From an uncultured Gammaproteobacteria bacterium (GTDB lineage: Bacteria; Pseudomonadota; Gammaproteobacteria; Enterobacterales; Psychrobiaceae): DNA of 64,000 nt. Under the pieces are notes generated by a model. It ran no database searches. It worked only from the letters and a program-made list of their open reading frames with translations, and was not told where the DNA came from. The position numbers were made by a program, and so were the translations under genes. Location of the stretch: positions 1-64,000 of the forward strand of contig CAJXRU010000009.1 in the NCBI GenBank assembly GCA_913060565.1. Reading direction: 5' to 3'. Shown here one piece after another: positions 7,055-15,853 of this stretch (position 1 is the stretch's first letter; every line of letters begins with the position of its first letter).

Positions 7055-10000
7055 TTAAAACTCGTAGCTAATACCCACCGACATATAACGTGGTGACTGG
7101 AAGCTTGTAGGATTGCGATAATTCGGAGAATCAACGCCTTCTTCTTGCTCTGCAACATCGTTATACGTTAATGGTGTATCACCATCAAACACGTTATAAA
7201 CTTTGGCGTAAGCACTTAATGAGCCATATGACACATCAAATTTGTAGCTTAGGCTCAAGTCTAAGTTATAAATCCAATCGCTATGGCCATGTGAGCCACG
7301 CGCCGAAGGCTGACTGTTATAGTAAAAATCAGTACCACGAATATCACTACAATCTGTAATTTTAGGCTCTACAGCACACGAACCAACGCCCTGTGGGTGA
7401 TATCCTAATTTGTTGATCGGACGACCCGACTGCGCACTTGCATTAAAGCCAAGCGTTAAATCATCGATAATTTTGTAGGTACCGTATAACTTAAATCGAT
7501 GAGGAATATCATTCGATGTGCGTCCATATGAGTTATCCGTTAACTCTGGTGCGTCAAATGAACCAGACCAACCTGGATCCGCTTGAGAATGAACGCCACT
7601 AACTAATCCCTCAGTATTACCTTCTGAACGTGACCACGTATAAGATGCCGCAATATTAAGATCTTCAGTTACCTGACCAGTTGTCGTTAGCTCAATCGAT
7701 TTATACTTACGTTCAGCTTGTGGTAAACCTAGGTATTCAGCACTCCACTCTACATACTCATCACTCGCAACAGTGCCGTCTTCGTTAATATCGTAAGCAA
7801 GTTTAATATCATTACCCGGGTTCACAACGAGCGCCAACCAACCAACGTTCGTATTTAGTCCAAGTCGCTGAAGTTTTTCGAGCTCAGCTGGATTCTCTTT
7901 ACCCCATTTCTGAGTAAGCGCATAAACAAGGTTGGTATCTTCAATTGATGAAATTAGTTTTTGGTACGTAAATTTAGCACCGACAACCCAGTCTTCATTG
8001 ACTTCATGAGAAAATCCAAATGCAATTTCATCGCTATACATTGGCTCTAAATCTTTATCAACATAAGTTGAAATAGGCTGTGCTAATTCGCCGTCACTTG
8101 AAGTATCTGTGTAAAAAGCGTTGAAAGTACCAGGTTGATTAACATCGTTCAATTGCGCCGCATCATCATATAACGCATAAGCCGTACTATTTGTTTCAGG
8201 TAGCACCATACGCGCACTAGTATTAGGCGAAATAGGCATGAAATATCGGCCATAGTTAGCAAATAGTTTGGTTGAGCCATCGTCAAATAAATCGTACGTC
8301 ACGCCCAAGCGTGGTGCGATTTGATTACTCATCTCAACGTATTTTTCACCAGTGCCTGTGAAAGAATCGAATTCACTATTTCGCAAACCAAGGTTTAACG
8401 TCAATTGGTCGGTAACAGACCAGCTATCTTCGATATAGAAAGAAGTATAGTTACTTTCAGTTGAGCCTTTCTTGGTGTAAGTTCGGCCTGCAATATATTC
8501 TGCACCTTGTGGTAACGTCACCGGAGCGTAAGTGGTACCTAAACGCTCTGACTGCTTTAACAACTGTTCATTAAACCAATCTTCTGTACCACTGCCAGCA
8601 GAGTAAAGGTAATATTTTACACCGTCGCCAGAGTAAGACGTGTCATCATAGGTCGTTACTTTTTCTGTGCTGTAGCCGAATCGAATAGTATGGTCATTGT
8701 ATTCATAATCAAAATCAAAACGAAATTGCTTACGTTCGTTTTCTTGGATGGCACTCGCGTATTGATCTGTCCATGTACCAATGCGATACCAAGTCCCTGT
8801 GCGGTTATCCCATGCGGGGCTGATGTGGGCAGATGGGTTAATTGATTTAGAATCTTGCTTTGTTACACCGTAAACCGCTGAAACACTTAAATCATCAGTA
8901 ATAACACCACTGTAATTCACAGAAAATAATGAACCACCACTTTCAGATTGTGAAGGGTCGCCATATTCACCAGTTCTTTTTCCTGAGCCATCGGCAAATT
9001 CGTAATCAGCATTGCGCGTACCAAATTCCCACTCATTATTTAGCGCCGTAACCCCAAGGTTATGATTGTCATTAATCACCCAGTCGACTTTGGCGAACCA
9101 ATAATCTGCATCGGAATTTTTTTCACTGATGCTATTGGCGCCTGCCCATTTACTTTTTGATGTTTGCGGGTTTAATAACGCATAGAAAAATAACGTGTCT
9201 TCAATTAACGCGCCGCTAGCCCACACATTAACTTTACGATTACTGTAATAATCTTCTGTATTATTAATATCTAAAACACTAGGATAACTGCCATCATCAT
9301 TAGGATGACCAGTGTCAAATCGGTAAGTCGTTGGCGCATTACTGTTAAATACATGGCCTAAATCAGAGTTAACACTCACCCCAAATTTAAATTCATTACT
9401 ACCCGACTTTGAAACATAATCGGTTACACCGCCAATGAAGTTGCCATATTCAGCGCCAACACCGCCAGATATAACTGAAGAGCCGCCGATTGCTGCCCAA
9501 GGAATACTAATATTCCCTAATCCTTTACGAATATCAGTAATGTTTAAACCGTTAAGGAATACACCATTTTCAGCAACCGATGAGCCATTAAAAGAAACGC
9601 CACGTCCGTAATCACCACTGCCATCTGCCGCTAACGCGGTCGCTGGTGATAATAAAGCAATTGAAGAAGTATCTTGCGCTATTGGCAGAAGTGAAAGCTC
9701 TTCAGCATCAAAAGAAACTGCCGATGTTGAGCTAGCCATATCAATTCGTTGGATCATTTGCCCAGTGACAGAAATTGTCTCAACACCCACTTGTGACATG
9801 TTGATATCAAAGTTTGCTTTATTACCAGCTGAAACCGTTAATTGCGATTGCTTAATGGTTTGATAACCATTCTTAACAAATTCAATAGTGTACTGACCGA
9901 CAGGTAACGCTTTTAAATTGAATTTACCATCCGCATTAGTTTGTGTCGTTCGTGAAAAGCCCTTGCCATTATGCTTAATGACAACTGTTACATTCTCTAA

Positions 10001-10135
10001 ATTATTGCCACCAGACAATGCTACTTGTCCTGCAACACTGCCGTTATTCTTATCAGCCGCAAATGCACTACTAACTGTCATAGCGCTTGCTAAAGCCGAA
10101 GCAATGAGCGTGACTTTAAACGTTCGATTTTTCAC
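7055..10135 (-). CDS. TonB-dependent receptor, Oar-like, with carboxypeptidase-regulatory domain
   Basis: 1026-aa outer-membrane protein. A signal peptide (1-26, ending SSAFA) is followed by a carboxypeptidase-regulatory-like beta-sandwich (about 33-115: GSVAGQVALSGG, TNADGKFNLKALPVGQYTI), the plug (about 120-240) and a large beta-barrel ending in aromatic F (MSVGISYEF). Oar-like receptors take up peptides or other large ligands, or act in surface interaction; the substrate here is unknown. The start is GTG 10135, supported by AAAAAGGA 9 bases upstream and by the signal peptide; there is no in-frame ATG nearby. It stands alone, with its own terminator and a 12-bp palindrome upstream. Confidence 0.92.
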   Translation of the reverse strand: MKNRTFKVTLIASALASAMTVSSAFAADKNNGSVAGQVALSGGNNLENVTVVIKHNGKGFSRTTQTNADGKFNLKALPVGQYTIEFVKNGYQTIKQSQLTVSAGNKANFDINMSQVGVETISVTGQMIQRIDMASSTSAVSFDAEELSLLPIAQDTSSIALLSPATALAADGSGDYGRGVSFNGSSVAENGVFLNGLNITDIRKGLGNISIPWAAIGGSSVISGGVGAEYGNFIGGVTDYVSKSGSNEFKFGVSVNSDLGHVFNSNAPTTYRFDTGHPNDDGSYPSVLDINNTEDYYSNRKVNVWASGALIEDTLFFYALLNPQTSKSKWAGANSISEKNSDADYWFAKVDWVINDNHNLGVTALNNEWEFGTRNADYEFADGSGKRTGEYGDPSQSESGGSLFSVNYSGVITDDLSVSAVYGVTKQDSKSINPSAHISPAWDNRTGTWYRIGTWTDQYASAIQENERKQFRFDFDYEYNDHTIRFGYSTEKVTTYDDTSYSGDGVKYYLYSAGSGTEDWFNEQLLKQSERLGTTYAPVTLPQGAEYIAGRTYTKKGSTESNYTSFYIEDSWSVTDQLTLNLGLRNSEFDSFTGTGEKYVEMSNQIAPRLGVTYDLFDDGSTKLFANYGRYFMPISPNTSARMVLPETNSTAYALYDDAAQLNDVNQPGTFNAFYTDTSSDGELAQPISTYVDKDLEPMYSDEIAFGFSHEVNEDWVVGAKFTYQKLISSIEDTNLVYALTQKWGKENPAELEKLQRLGLNTNVGWLALVVNPGNDIKLAYDINEDGTVASDEYVEWSAEYLGLPQAERKYKSIELTTTGQVTEDLNIAASYTWSRSEGNTEGLVSGVHSQADPGWSGSFDAPELTDNSYGRTSNDIPHRFKLYGTYKIIDDLTLGFNASAQSGRPINKLGYHPQGVGSCAVEPKITDCSDIRGTDFYYNSQPSARGSHGHSDWIYNLDLSLSYKFDVSYGSLSAYAKVYNVFDGDTPLTYNDVAEQEEGVDSPNYRNPTSFQSPRYMSVGISYEF

Positions 10136-10212
10136 AATTTTATTCCTTTTTTTATTAGTACTGTTTAATAATCGAGCAGGATGTTATGACTATTTTTCAA
10201 ACATGTAAACAC

Positions 10213-10224
10213 ATTGTATACAAT
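10213..10224. promoter_or_regulatory. 12-bp palindrome upstream of the TonB receptor
   Basis: ATTGTATACAAT is a perfect palindrome about 80 bp ahead of the receptor start, followed by AT-rich DNA. It could be an operator for a regulator of receptor expression, but AT-rich palindromes of this size also occur by chance. Confidence 0.35.
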
Positions 10225-10414
10225 ATAATTTATATTTAATACAAAAGTACTAAATGTAAACGGAACTCTATCGAAATAACGAATAGATGAATAAGTGTTT
10301 AAATTTAATTAATCGATTAGATTTGCGATAGGAACAAATAAAGAAAATGGCTTCTAAAACCGTTGCTAATAAAAATAAATTTAAATAATTGATTTTACGC
10401 TATTTAGTATGCGC

Positions 10415-11305
10415 TTATTTACACTGACAGTAGTTTGCAGGAATGTTGGATAGTGTGATTTCGAATATGTCGTTAATAGACTCTTGAATGCAAAGCTCAC
10501 CTACTTCCTTGCTCTGTCGCGTTATCACATTGGTATAATTTTCAGCGAGATTCATTAGCTGTTGTCTCATTTCAATAAACTCAGCCGGCCAAGTGTCTTG
10601 TGATTTAATATTTTCTAATGTGCGAAATTCATAATAGAGGGTTCTACGTTTTTCATGTTGTTGCATTAGGCCTGAACGATGAACAACCATCGGGTTATGA
10701 ACAACAATATCACCTGCTTGCACATCAAATTCAGTGAGTTGACCTAATGGTTTGCCTCCATGAATAAGACCGCAAATATCTTGCTTTTCATTATGAGTAC
10801 CAGGAATAAATTGCACGTTACCATCACCAACTTGACTGTCGTCCAGATAAATACCAATGGTAATGATTGAATGAGTACTGCTGCTTTCAATAAAATCTTG
10901 ATGCCATGGAATTTCTGCCTGACTAAGTGCTTGCTTAAATATCATCATTTCAGCAGTTGGCAATGCGTCTTCACTGCATAATACTGATTTTATATGGTTT
11001 AACTGATCGCTCGTTAACAGCGCCAGTAGCGACAATGGTGCGTGTCGATGAATATGCTTAATTCGATGTAATACTGGCGTGAAAAGCTCTAGAGATATAT
11101 TGGAATCATCAAATAATGGCTTGTTTTGTCGTGACAGCGCCTGTTTTTCTAATGAATCAGCGATATCTCGCAGCAGGGCCAATTGCTGCTTATCCATTAC
11201 ATTCTTGAGATGTAAAACACCATTGTTGTGAAACTGCTTTATCTGCTCTTTAGTAATCATTGTTTTATCAAAGTGATTGAATTTGCTTTGATTATTATTC
11301 ACCAT
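10415..11305 (-). CDS. Phytanoyl-CoA dioxygenase (PhyH) family Fe(II)/2-oxoglutarate oxygenase
   Basis: 296 aa. The PhyH iron site is visible as HQD in EIPWHQDFIESS with the distal His in VVHRSG; nearby Arg residues (KRRTLYYEFR) fit 2-oxoglutarate binding, and FIPGTHNEK is typical of the family. Such enzymes hydroxylate small molecules, acyl chains or peptide side chains. It is divergent from the borosin methyltransferase with 32 bp between starts (77 bp if ATG 11260, MITKEQIKQF, is used; neither start has a good Shine-Dalgarno). The position makes it a candidate tailoring enzyme for the borosin peptide, but that is inference. Confidence 0.82.
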   Translation of the reverse strand: MVNNNQSKFNHFDKTMITKEQIKQFHNNGVLHLKNVMDKQQLALLRDIADSLEKQALSRQNKPLFDDSNISLELFTPVLHRIKHIHRHAPLSLLALLTSDQLNHIKSVLCSEDALPTAEMMIFKQALSQAEIPWHQDFIESSSTHSIITIGIYLDDSQVGDGNVQFIPGTHNEKQDICGLIHGGKPLGQLTEFDVQAGDIVVHNPMVVHRSGLMQQHEKRRTLYYEFRTLENIKSQDTWPAEFIEMRQQLMNLAENYTNVITRQSKEVGELCIQESINDIFEITLSNIPANYCQCK

Positions 11306-11337
11306 TAGTCATCACTTTAAAACATTAGAATAAAAAC

Positions 11338-12156
11338 ATGGAAAAAAAAGGTTCACTAGATGTAGTAGGGATTGGGTTAAGGGCTGGTGGAGATGTATGT
11401 GTTTCAGCCAAAGCTTACATAGAACAAGCTGACACCGTTTTAATCGTTGTTCCGGATTCATTTTCTAAAAACTGGCTCGCTACCCTTAATTCAAATGTTC
11501 AAGACTTAACAAATCTGTATCAACAAGGGAAGTCGCGAGCAAAAACATATCATGAAATGACTCAAAAGATCGTTGATGAAGTAAAAAGTGGACAAAAAGT
11601 TTGTGCCGTATTTTATGGTCATCCCGGTGTCTTTGTTAATGCCAGCCATCAAGCAATTAAAAGCCTTAAGAGTGAAGGGTTTCGAGCCCAAATGTTACCA
11701 GGGATTTCAGCAGAAGATTGGCTATTTTCAGATTTGAATATAGATCCAGGCACACATGGTTGTATGAGCATTGAAGCGACTCAATTCTTGCTATATGAAC
11801 GCCCTCATGACATCTATGCCTATACGATTTTATGGCAAATTGGACTCATTGGCGATCATACTCTAGCCCTATCGAAAACAAACCAATATCACCAAGGGTT
11901 AACATTACTCAAGTCAAAGTTGTTACGTGACTTTCCACTAGATCATGAATTAATAATTTACGAAGCATCAACACTATCAATTATTTCACCGCGCATTGAA
12001 CGGCTTTCTTTGAATGAGCTAACTGACGTAAAACTCACTGCCGCGTCGACACTCGTTATTCCACCAATATCAGATGCACCATTCAATCTAGAGATTTTGG
12101 CAGCATTAAATTTATCAAAAGATGATATAAAAGAACCATTAAAGATTGACGAGTAA
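11338..12156 (+). CDS. Split-borosin peptide alpha-N-methyltransferase (SonM/OphMA-like)
   Basis: 272-aa SAM-dependent enzyme of the tetrapyrrole-methylase fold, recognised as a borosin backbone N-methyltransferase rather than a corrin enzyme. Signature segments match the fungal OphMA methyltransferase domain: VCAVFYGHPGVFV, then GFRAQMLPGISAEDWLF, and IDPGTHGCM. The OphMA catalytic residues Y66, R72, Y76 and Y98 correspond with one constant offset to Y61, R67, Y71 (in YQQGKSRAKTY) and Y93. In OphMA the substrate is fused to the enzyme; here the protein stops after the methyltransferase domain and a separate 71-aa precursor gene follows 67 bp later, the split arrangement known from Shewanella SonM/SonA. 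No strong Shine-Dalgarno precedes the ATG, so it may be translated less than the precursor. Confidence 0.93.
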   Translation: MEKKGSLDVVGIGLRAGGDVCVSAKAYIEQADTVLIVVPDSFSKNWLATLNSNVQDLTNLYQQGKSRAKTYHEMTQKIVDEVKSGQKVCAVFYGHPGVFVNASHQAIKSLKSEGFRAQMLPGISAEDWLFSDLNIDPGTHGCMSIEATQFLLYERPHDIYAYTILWQIGLIGDHTLALSKTNQYHQGLTLLKSKLLRDFPLDHELIIYEASTLSIISPRIERLSLNELTDVKLTAASTLVIPPISDAPFNLEILAALNLSKDDIKEPLKIDE

Positions 12157-12223
12157 TAATTTTACATTAATATCGAGCATGCTTTACACATCTAAACAAT
12201 AATTATTTTGATAGGAAATCAAC

Positions 12224-12439
12224 ATGTCAGATAAACTCGTCGAATACATTTTAGAAATTAACGCTAATCCAGAGTTATTAGAAAAACATATGGATAATCC
12301 AGCTGAAAGTGCTAGTGATTACGGCTTACCCGCTGAAGACGTTGAGTTAATTGCTAATGATGATAAAGAAGCCATCAAAAAGCGCCTAGAGTCGCAAAAT
12401 TATGATGTAAAAGGGATGATGCTTGCTTTACACTCGTAA
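12224..12439 (+). CDS. Split-borosin precursor peptide (SonA-like)
   Basis: 71-aa peptide, the probable substrate of the adjacent methyltransferase. Residues 1-about 52 form a predicted all-helical borosin-binding domain (LVEYILEINANPELLEKHM, then NPAESASDYGLPAEDVELI) comparable to the leader of Shewanella SonA in length and in the L-x(n)-NP-x(n)-GL pattern. The C-terminal tail after a polar linker (SQNYDVKGMMLALHS, residues 57-71) is short and hydrophobic and is the likely core; the exact methylated residues cannot be told. AGGA 8-9 bases ahead of the ATG gives a strong ribosome site, consistent with excess precursor over enzyme. Nif11-type leaders look superficially similar, but the pairing with a borosin methyltransferase decides the call. 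Confidence 0.88.
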   Translation: MSDKLVEYILEINANPELLEKHMDNPAESASDYGLPAEDVELIANDDKEAIKKRLESQNYDVKGMMLALHS

Positions 12440-12473
12440 TTTTTAAATAAAACGAAAAACCTAGGTATCTCTT

Positions 12474-15293
12474 ATGCACCAAATAGTTAAGAAAGTAGCT
12501 GTATTTTTAACACTTTTTTGGTGCATTCAGGCAAATGCCTTCTTTGCTTCAACCATAGATAGTCGTCTTGATGAATTAGATAAATTATCGTGGACCAATA
12601 TTCCAAAAGCTCTCGAATTAGCTGAAGCGCTTAAAAACGAACTCAAAACCTCTCCTAACGATTATGCCCTAGCCAGACTATATAACTTAATTGGTTACAC
12701 ATCGTTACTCAATAGAGATTACAAAAACGCTTATAATCACATTAGCTTAGCCAAAGGTTATGCTGATAAATCTGGCAGCCTCAGAGAGCAAGCAGAGTCC
12801 AAGCGGTTATTGGCATCACTTTATGTCATGACAAATATGCTTCATGAAAGCTTGCCAATATTCCTTGAAGCGTTGGCACTGCATAAAGAAATAGAATCAG
12901 ATAAAGTATTTGAAACGCTACAAGGGATAAGCCTCTATTATCGTTCTATCGGAGATTTTGATAAATATTTAGAATACGGAAATCGACTCTTAAATCACCC
13001 TAGCGCTCAATCAGAAAATCAATTACGTGGCTTAGCTGAATACACCGTCGGCGAAGCGTTATTAAAATTGGGCAAATATGAACAAGCAAGAGTCCATATT
13101 AATCACACGATTCGAATACTTGAAAAAGTGTCATCGACGTGGGTGAGTGAGGGCTATGTCACGCTCGCGGAAATAGAGTTTGCGACTAACAATTTACCAA
13201 AAGCACTTGAGACAGTTAAACAAAGTAAAAAAATAGCCGAACAAGACAAGTATTATCTAGCGAGTTTGCAAGCTGAATTGCTAACTGCTGATATTTTACA
13301 AGCGCTTGATCGCCAAGAGGAAGCAATAACGTCATTAGAAGCCGCTATCGAACAGGCGGTTTATCACTCAGATAAAGCAACAGAGCAAAAAGCTAACCTC
13401 GCATTAGCCCAACTTTATGAAAATAGCGACCACCCCCAATTGGCACTGAATTTTTATAAAGAATATAAAAAGAATACAGATGACTTAGCTGAAAAAGCCC
13501 AAGAAACACAGTCGTCTTTTTACAATGCACAGTTGAACCTTGAGCACAAAGAACAACAAATCACTCAACTTGAAGCAACTCAAGCTCTGCAACAACTCGA
13601 ACTGTCACAAAAAGAAAAAACAGAACAACTACGTGATTCAATTCTCGCTTTACTAGTCATTATTTTAGTGTCATTAGCCTATTATGTCGTTCATACTAAA
13701 CGCACTAAAAACCGCATGAAAGCGTTGGCACAAGAAGCCAATTTGGCGAACAAAGCTAAAAGTAATTTCTTGGCCAAAATGAGCCATGAAATCCGCACGC
13801 CAATGAATGCCATTATAGGCCTTAGTCAATTAGCGTTAAATGCAAAGCTTAGCCCTAAGCAACGTGAAAATATTTCGATGGTGCATGCGTCTTCTCAGTC
13901 ATTACTCACCTTATTAAACGACATTCTAGATTTTTCAAAAATTGAAGCTAAAAAACTCGAACTAGAGCATGCTGATTTTTTAGTAAACAATTCAATTCAA
14001 CGGCTTCTCAATGTTTGTAGTTTTAGTGCCGATGAGAAACAGCTCAAGCTTAATGTTCGTATTGAAAATGATGTTCCTACGTCGTTAACTGGCGACGCGC
14101 TTCGTCTTGAACAAATACTCATTAATCTCGTTAATAATGCGATTAAGTTCACCGAGCAAGGTGATATCAATATTGTCGTGTCACTCGTTAAACAACACGA
14201 TAATATCAATACATTGAAGTTTTCGGTAACAGATGAAGGTATTGGCATTGGCGAAGAGCAGCTACAACGTCTGTTCAAAGCGTTTTCACAAGCTGATGTA
14301 TCCGTCACCAGACGTTATGGTGGCAGTGGTTTAGGTCTTACTATTTGTAAAGAACTCGTTGAGTTGATGAATGGCGCTATCAGTGTCGAAAGTGAACTAG
14401 GTAAAGGCTCCACATTTAGCTTTACAGTAGATATCGCCACCAGCAAAACGCTAACGGCTCAACTAACAAACGCTGATTTAAGTAACCTCAACAACCTTAA
14501 AATACTCATTGTTGATGATAGTAAAAGTTCCCGTACATTATTGTCTGAATCGTTAATTGATCTTGGTCTTGAATGCGCACAAGCGCGCAGCGGTATAGAA
14601 GCGTTAGAGCAAATCAAAGATGCTATAGATACTAAATCACCGTATGACATTGTATTGATGGACTGGCGTATGCCTGGTCTTGATGGTTTAGAAACCATTC
14701 GCATCATCAATCAGGTCGTTAATGAGCAGCTACCGAAATTCATTTTAGTATCGTCATTTGATAAAAGTGATGCCGTTAAACTTAGCCGTCATTTACCGAT
14801 TGAAGATGTCCTTGAGAAGCCAGTTAAGCCATCTCAATTAACCAGCAGCTTGCTGACTATTGTTAATGGAAAGCAACGACAAGTTGTGCCAATGTCGCCA
14901 TCACCGACATCCATCATTAGACGAGACTTCTCAAAAGTTAAACTGCTCATCGCAGAAGACAACAAAATAAACCAAAAAGTGATTTTAGGCTTTTTATCTG
15001 ACACCAATGCCACCGTTGATATTGTTTCAAATGGCGTAGAAGCGGTTGAAAAAGCAAAGAATAATGACTATCACATCATTTTAATGGATGTTCAGATGCC
15101 TGAAATGGATGGTTTAACAGCCACCAAACTTATTAGAGAATTTGATCTCAACACACCAATTATGGCCATGACGGCACACAGCTTGCCAGAAGACATAGAG
15201 CAGAGCATGGCAGCCGGCATGAACGAGCATCTCACTAAACCTATCAATGCCAACTTGCTCATTGAAACCATTACTAAGAAAATCAGTATTTAA
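12474..15293 (+). CDS. TPR-domain hybrid sensor histidine kinase with two receiver domains
   Basis: 939 aa. Order: signal peptide (1-24), periplasmic TPR array (about 30-340), coiled coil (345-385), one membrane helix (387-407), HisKA with phospho-accepting His in [16 protein letters not shown] (about 438), HATPase_c with [12 protein letters not shown], then receiver 1 (about 675-795, KILIVDDS, Asp in [11 protein letters not shown]) and receiver 2 (about 822-937, KLLIAEDN, Asp in [11 protein letters not shown]). No Hpt domain is attached. It starts 34 bp after the borosin precursor with no terminator in between, so co-transcription is likely. The TPR sensor suggests it reads a periplasmic protein or peptide; the borosin product as ligand is speculation. 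Confidence 0.92.
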   Translation: MHQIVKKVAVFLTLFWCIQANAFFASTIDSRLDELDKLSWTNIPKALELAEALKNELKTSPNDYALARLYNLIGYTSLLNRDYKNAYNHISLAKGYADKSGSLREQAESKRLLASLYVMTNMLHESLPIFLEALALHKEIESDKVFETLQGISLYYRSIGDFDKYLEYGNRLLNHPSAQSENQLRGLAEYTVGEALLKLGKYEQARVHINHTIRILEKVSSTWVSEGYVTLAEIEFATNNLPKALETVKQSKKIAEQDKYYLASLQAELLTADILQALDRQEEAITSLEAAIEQAVYHSDKATEQKANLALAQLYENSDHPQLALNFYKEYKKNTDDLAEKAQETQSSFYNAQLNLEHKEQQITQLEATQALQQLELSQKEKTEQLRDSILALLVIILVSLAYYVVHTKRTKNRMKALAQEANLANKAKSNFLAKMSHEIRTPMNAIIGLSQLALNAKLSPKQRENISMVHASSQSLLTLLNDILDFSKIEAKKLELEHADFLVNNSIQRLLNVCSFSADEKQLKLNVRIENDVPTSLTGDALRLEQILINLVNNAIKFTEQGDINIVVSLVKQHDNINTLKFSVTDEGIGIGEEQLQRLFKAFSQADVSVTRRYGGSGLGLTICKELVELMNGAISVESELGKGSTFSFTVDIATSKTLTAQLTNADLSNLNNLKILIVDDSKSSRTLLSESLIDLGLECAQARSGIEALEQIKDAIDTKSPYDIVLMDWRMPGLDGLETIRIINQVVNEQLPKFILVSSFDKSDAVKLSRHLPIEDVLEKPVKPSQLTSSLLTIVNGKQRQVVPMSPSPTSIIRRDFSKVKLLIAEDNKINQKVILGFLSDTNATVDIVSNGVEAVEKAKNNDYHIILMDVQMPEMDGLTATKLIREFDLNTPIMAMTAHSLPEDIEQSMAAGMNEHLTKPINANLLIETITKKISI

Positions 15294-15457
15294 CAGAAAA
15301 ACCAAACCGTAACTTCATGAATAAAAAGTTATTACTTTTTTATACACTCTACGCAAATTTGCTGATAAGGTTATTTAATAATCTATCATTTGTATGATGT
15401 CGACCGGACATTTGGCAAACCAAATGGACATTGGCTAGTAGTTTCATGGAGAAAGAA

Positions 15458-15844
15458 ATGACAACCCCCTTAAATATCCTTGTAGTAGACGACTCTCTTA
15501 GCATGCGTATTATTGCCACGCAAATTATCGAAGGTATTGGCCACAATATAGTTGCGCAAGCAGAGAACGGCAAAGAAGCCCTTAAGGCCTATATGGAACA
15601 TCGTCCAGACATCGTGTTACTTGATCTTGTTATGCCAGTATTTGACGGCAAGAAAACCCTCAAGAAATTGATGCAGGTCGATCCACAGGCGAAGGTTGTT
15701 ATTTGTAGCTCATTAGGCTCAGAAGGCGACATTGAATATTGCTTAAACGAAGGTGCGGCTTTTTATTTGCAAAAGCCATACGAAGAACAAGCCTTTGAAA
15801 CCGCTTTCGAAAGCATTACTACTAACACATCGCCAATTGCGTAA
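15458..15844 (+). CDS. CheY-like single-domain response regulator
   Basis: 128-aa stand-alone receiver: acidic pocket VVDDS, phospho-acceptor Asp in IVLLDLVMPVFDG, switch residue in VVICSS, and the conserved Lys in YLQKPY. No output domain is attached, so it signals by protein contact. The frame opens at TTG 15431, but ATG 15458 has GGAGAAAGA at the right distance. It lies 165 bp after the hybrid kinase and 9 bp before a CheX-type phosphatase, which together suggest a phosphorelay with its own switch-off enzyme. Confidence 0.93.
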   Translation: MTTPLNILVVDDSLSMRIIATQIIEGIGHNIVAQAENGKEALKAYMEHRPDIVLLDLVMPVFDGKKTLKKLMQVDPQAKVVICSSLGSEGDIEYCLNEGAAFYLQKPYEEQAFETAFESITTNTSPIA

Positions 15845-15853
15845 GGGATTACC

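Noticed and set aside
11338-12156. Precorrin/uroporphyrinogen methylase for cobalamin or siroheme
   Set aside because: The fold is shared, but the borosin segment set and Tyr/Arg catalytic pattern fit OphMA/SonM, and no cobalamin gene is nearby.
12224-12439. Nif11-type leader peptide
   Set aside because: The leader has some Nif11 look, but there is no GG-type cleavage site, no lanthipeptide or cyclodehydratase gene, and a borosin methyltransferase is adjacent.
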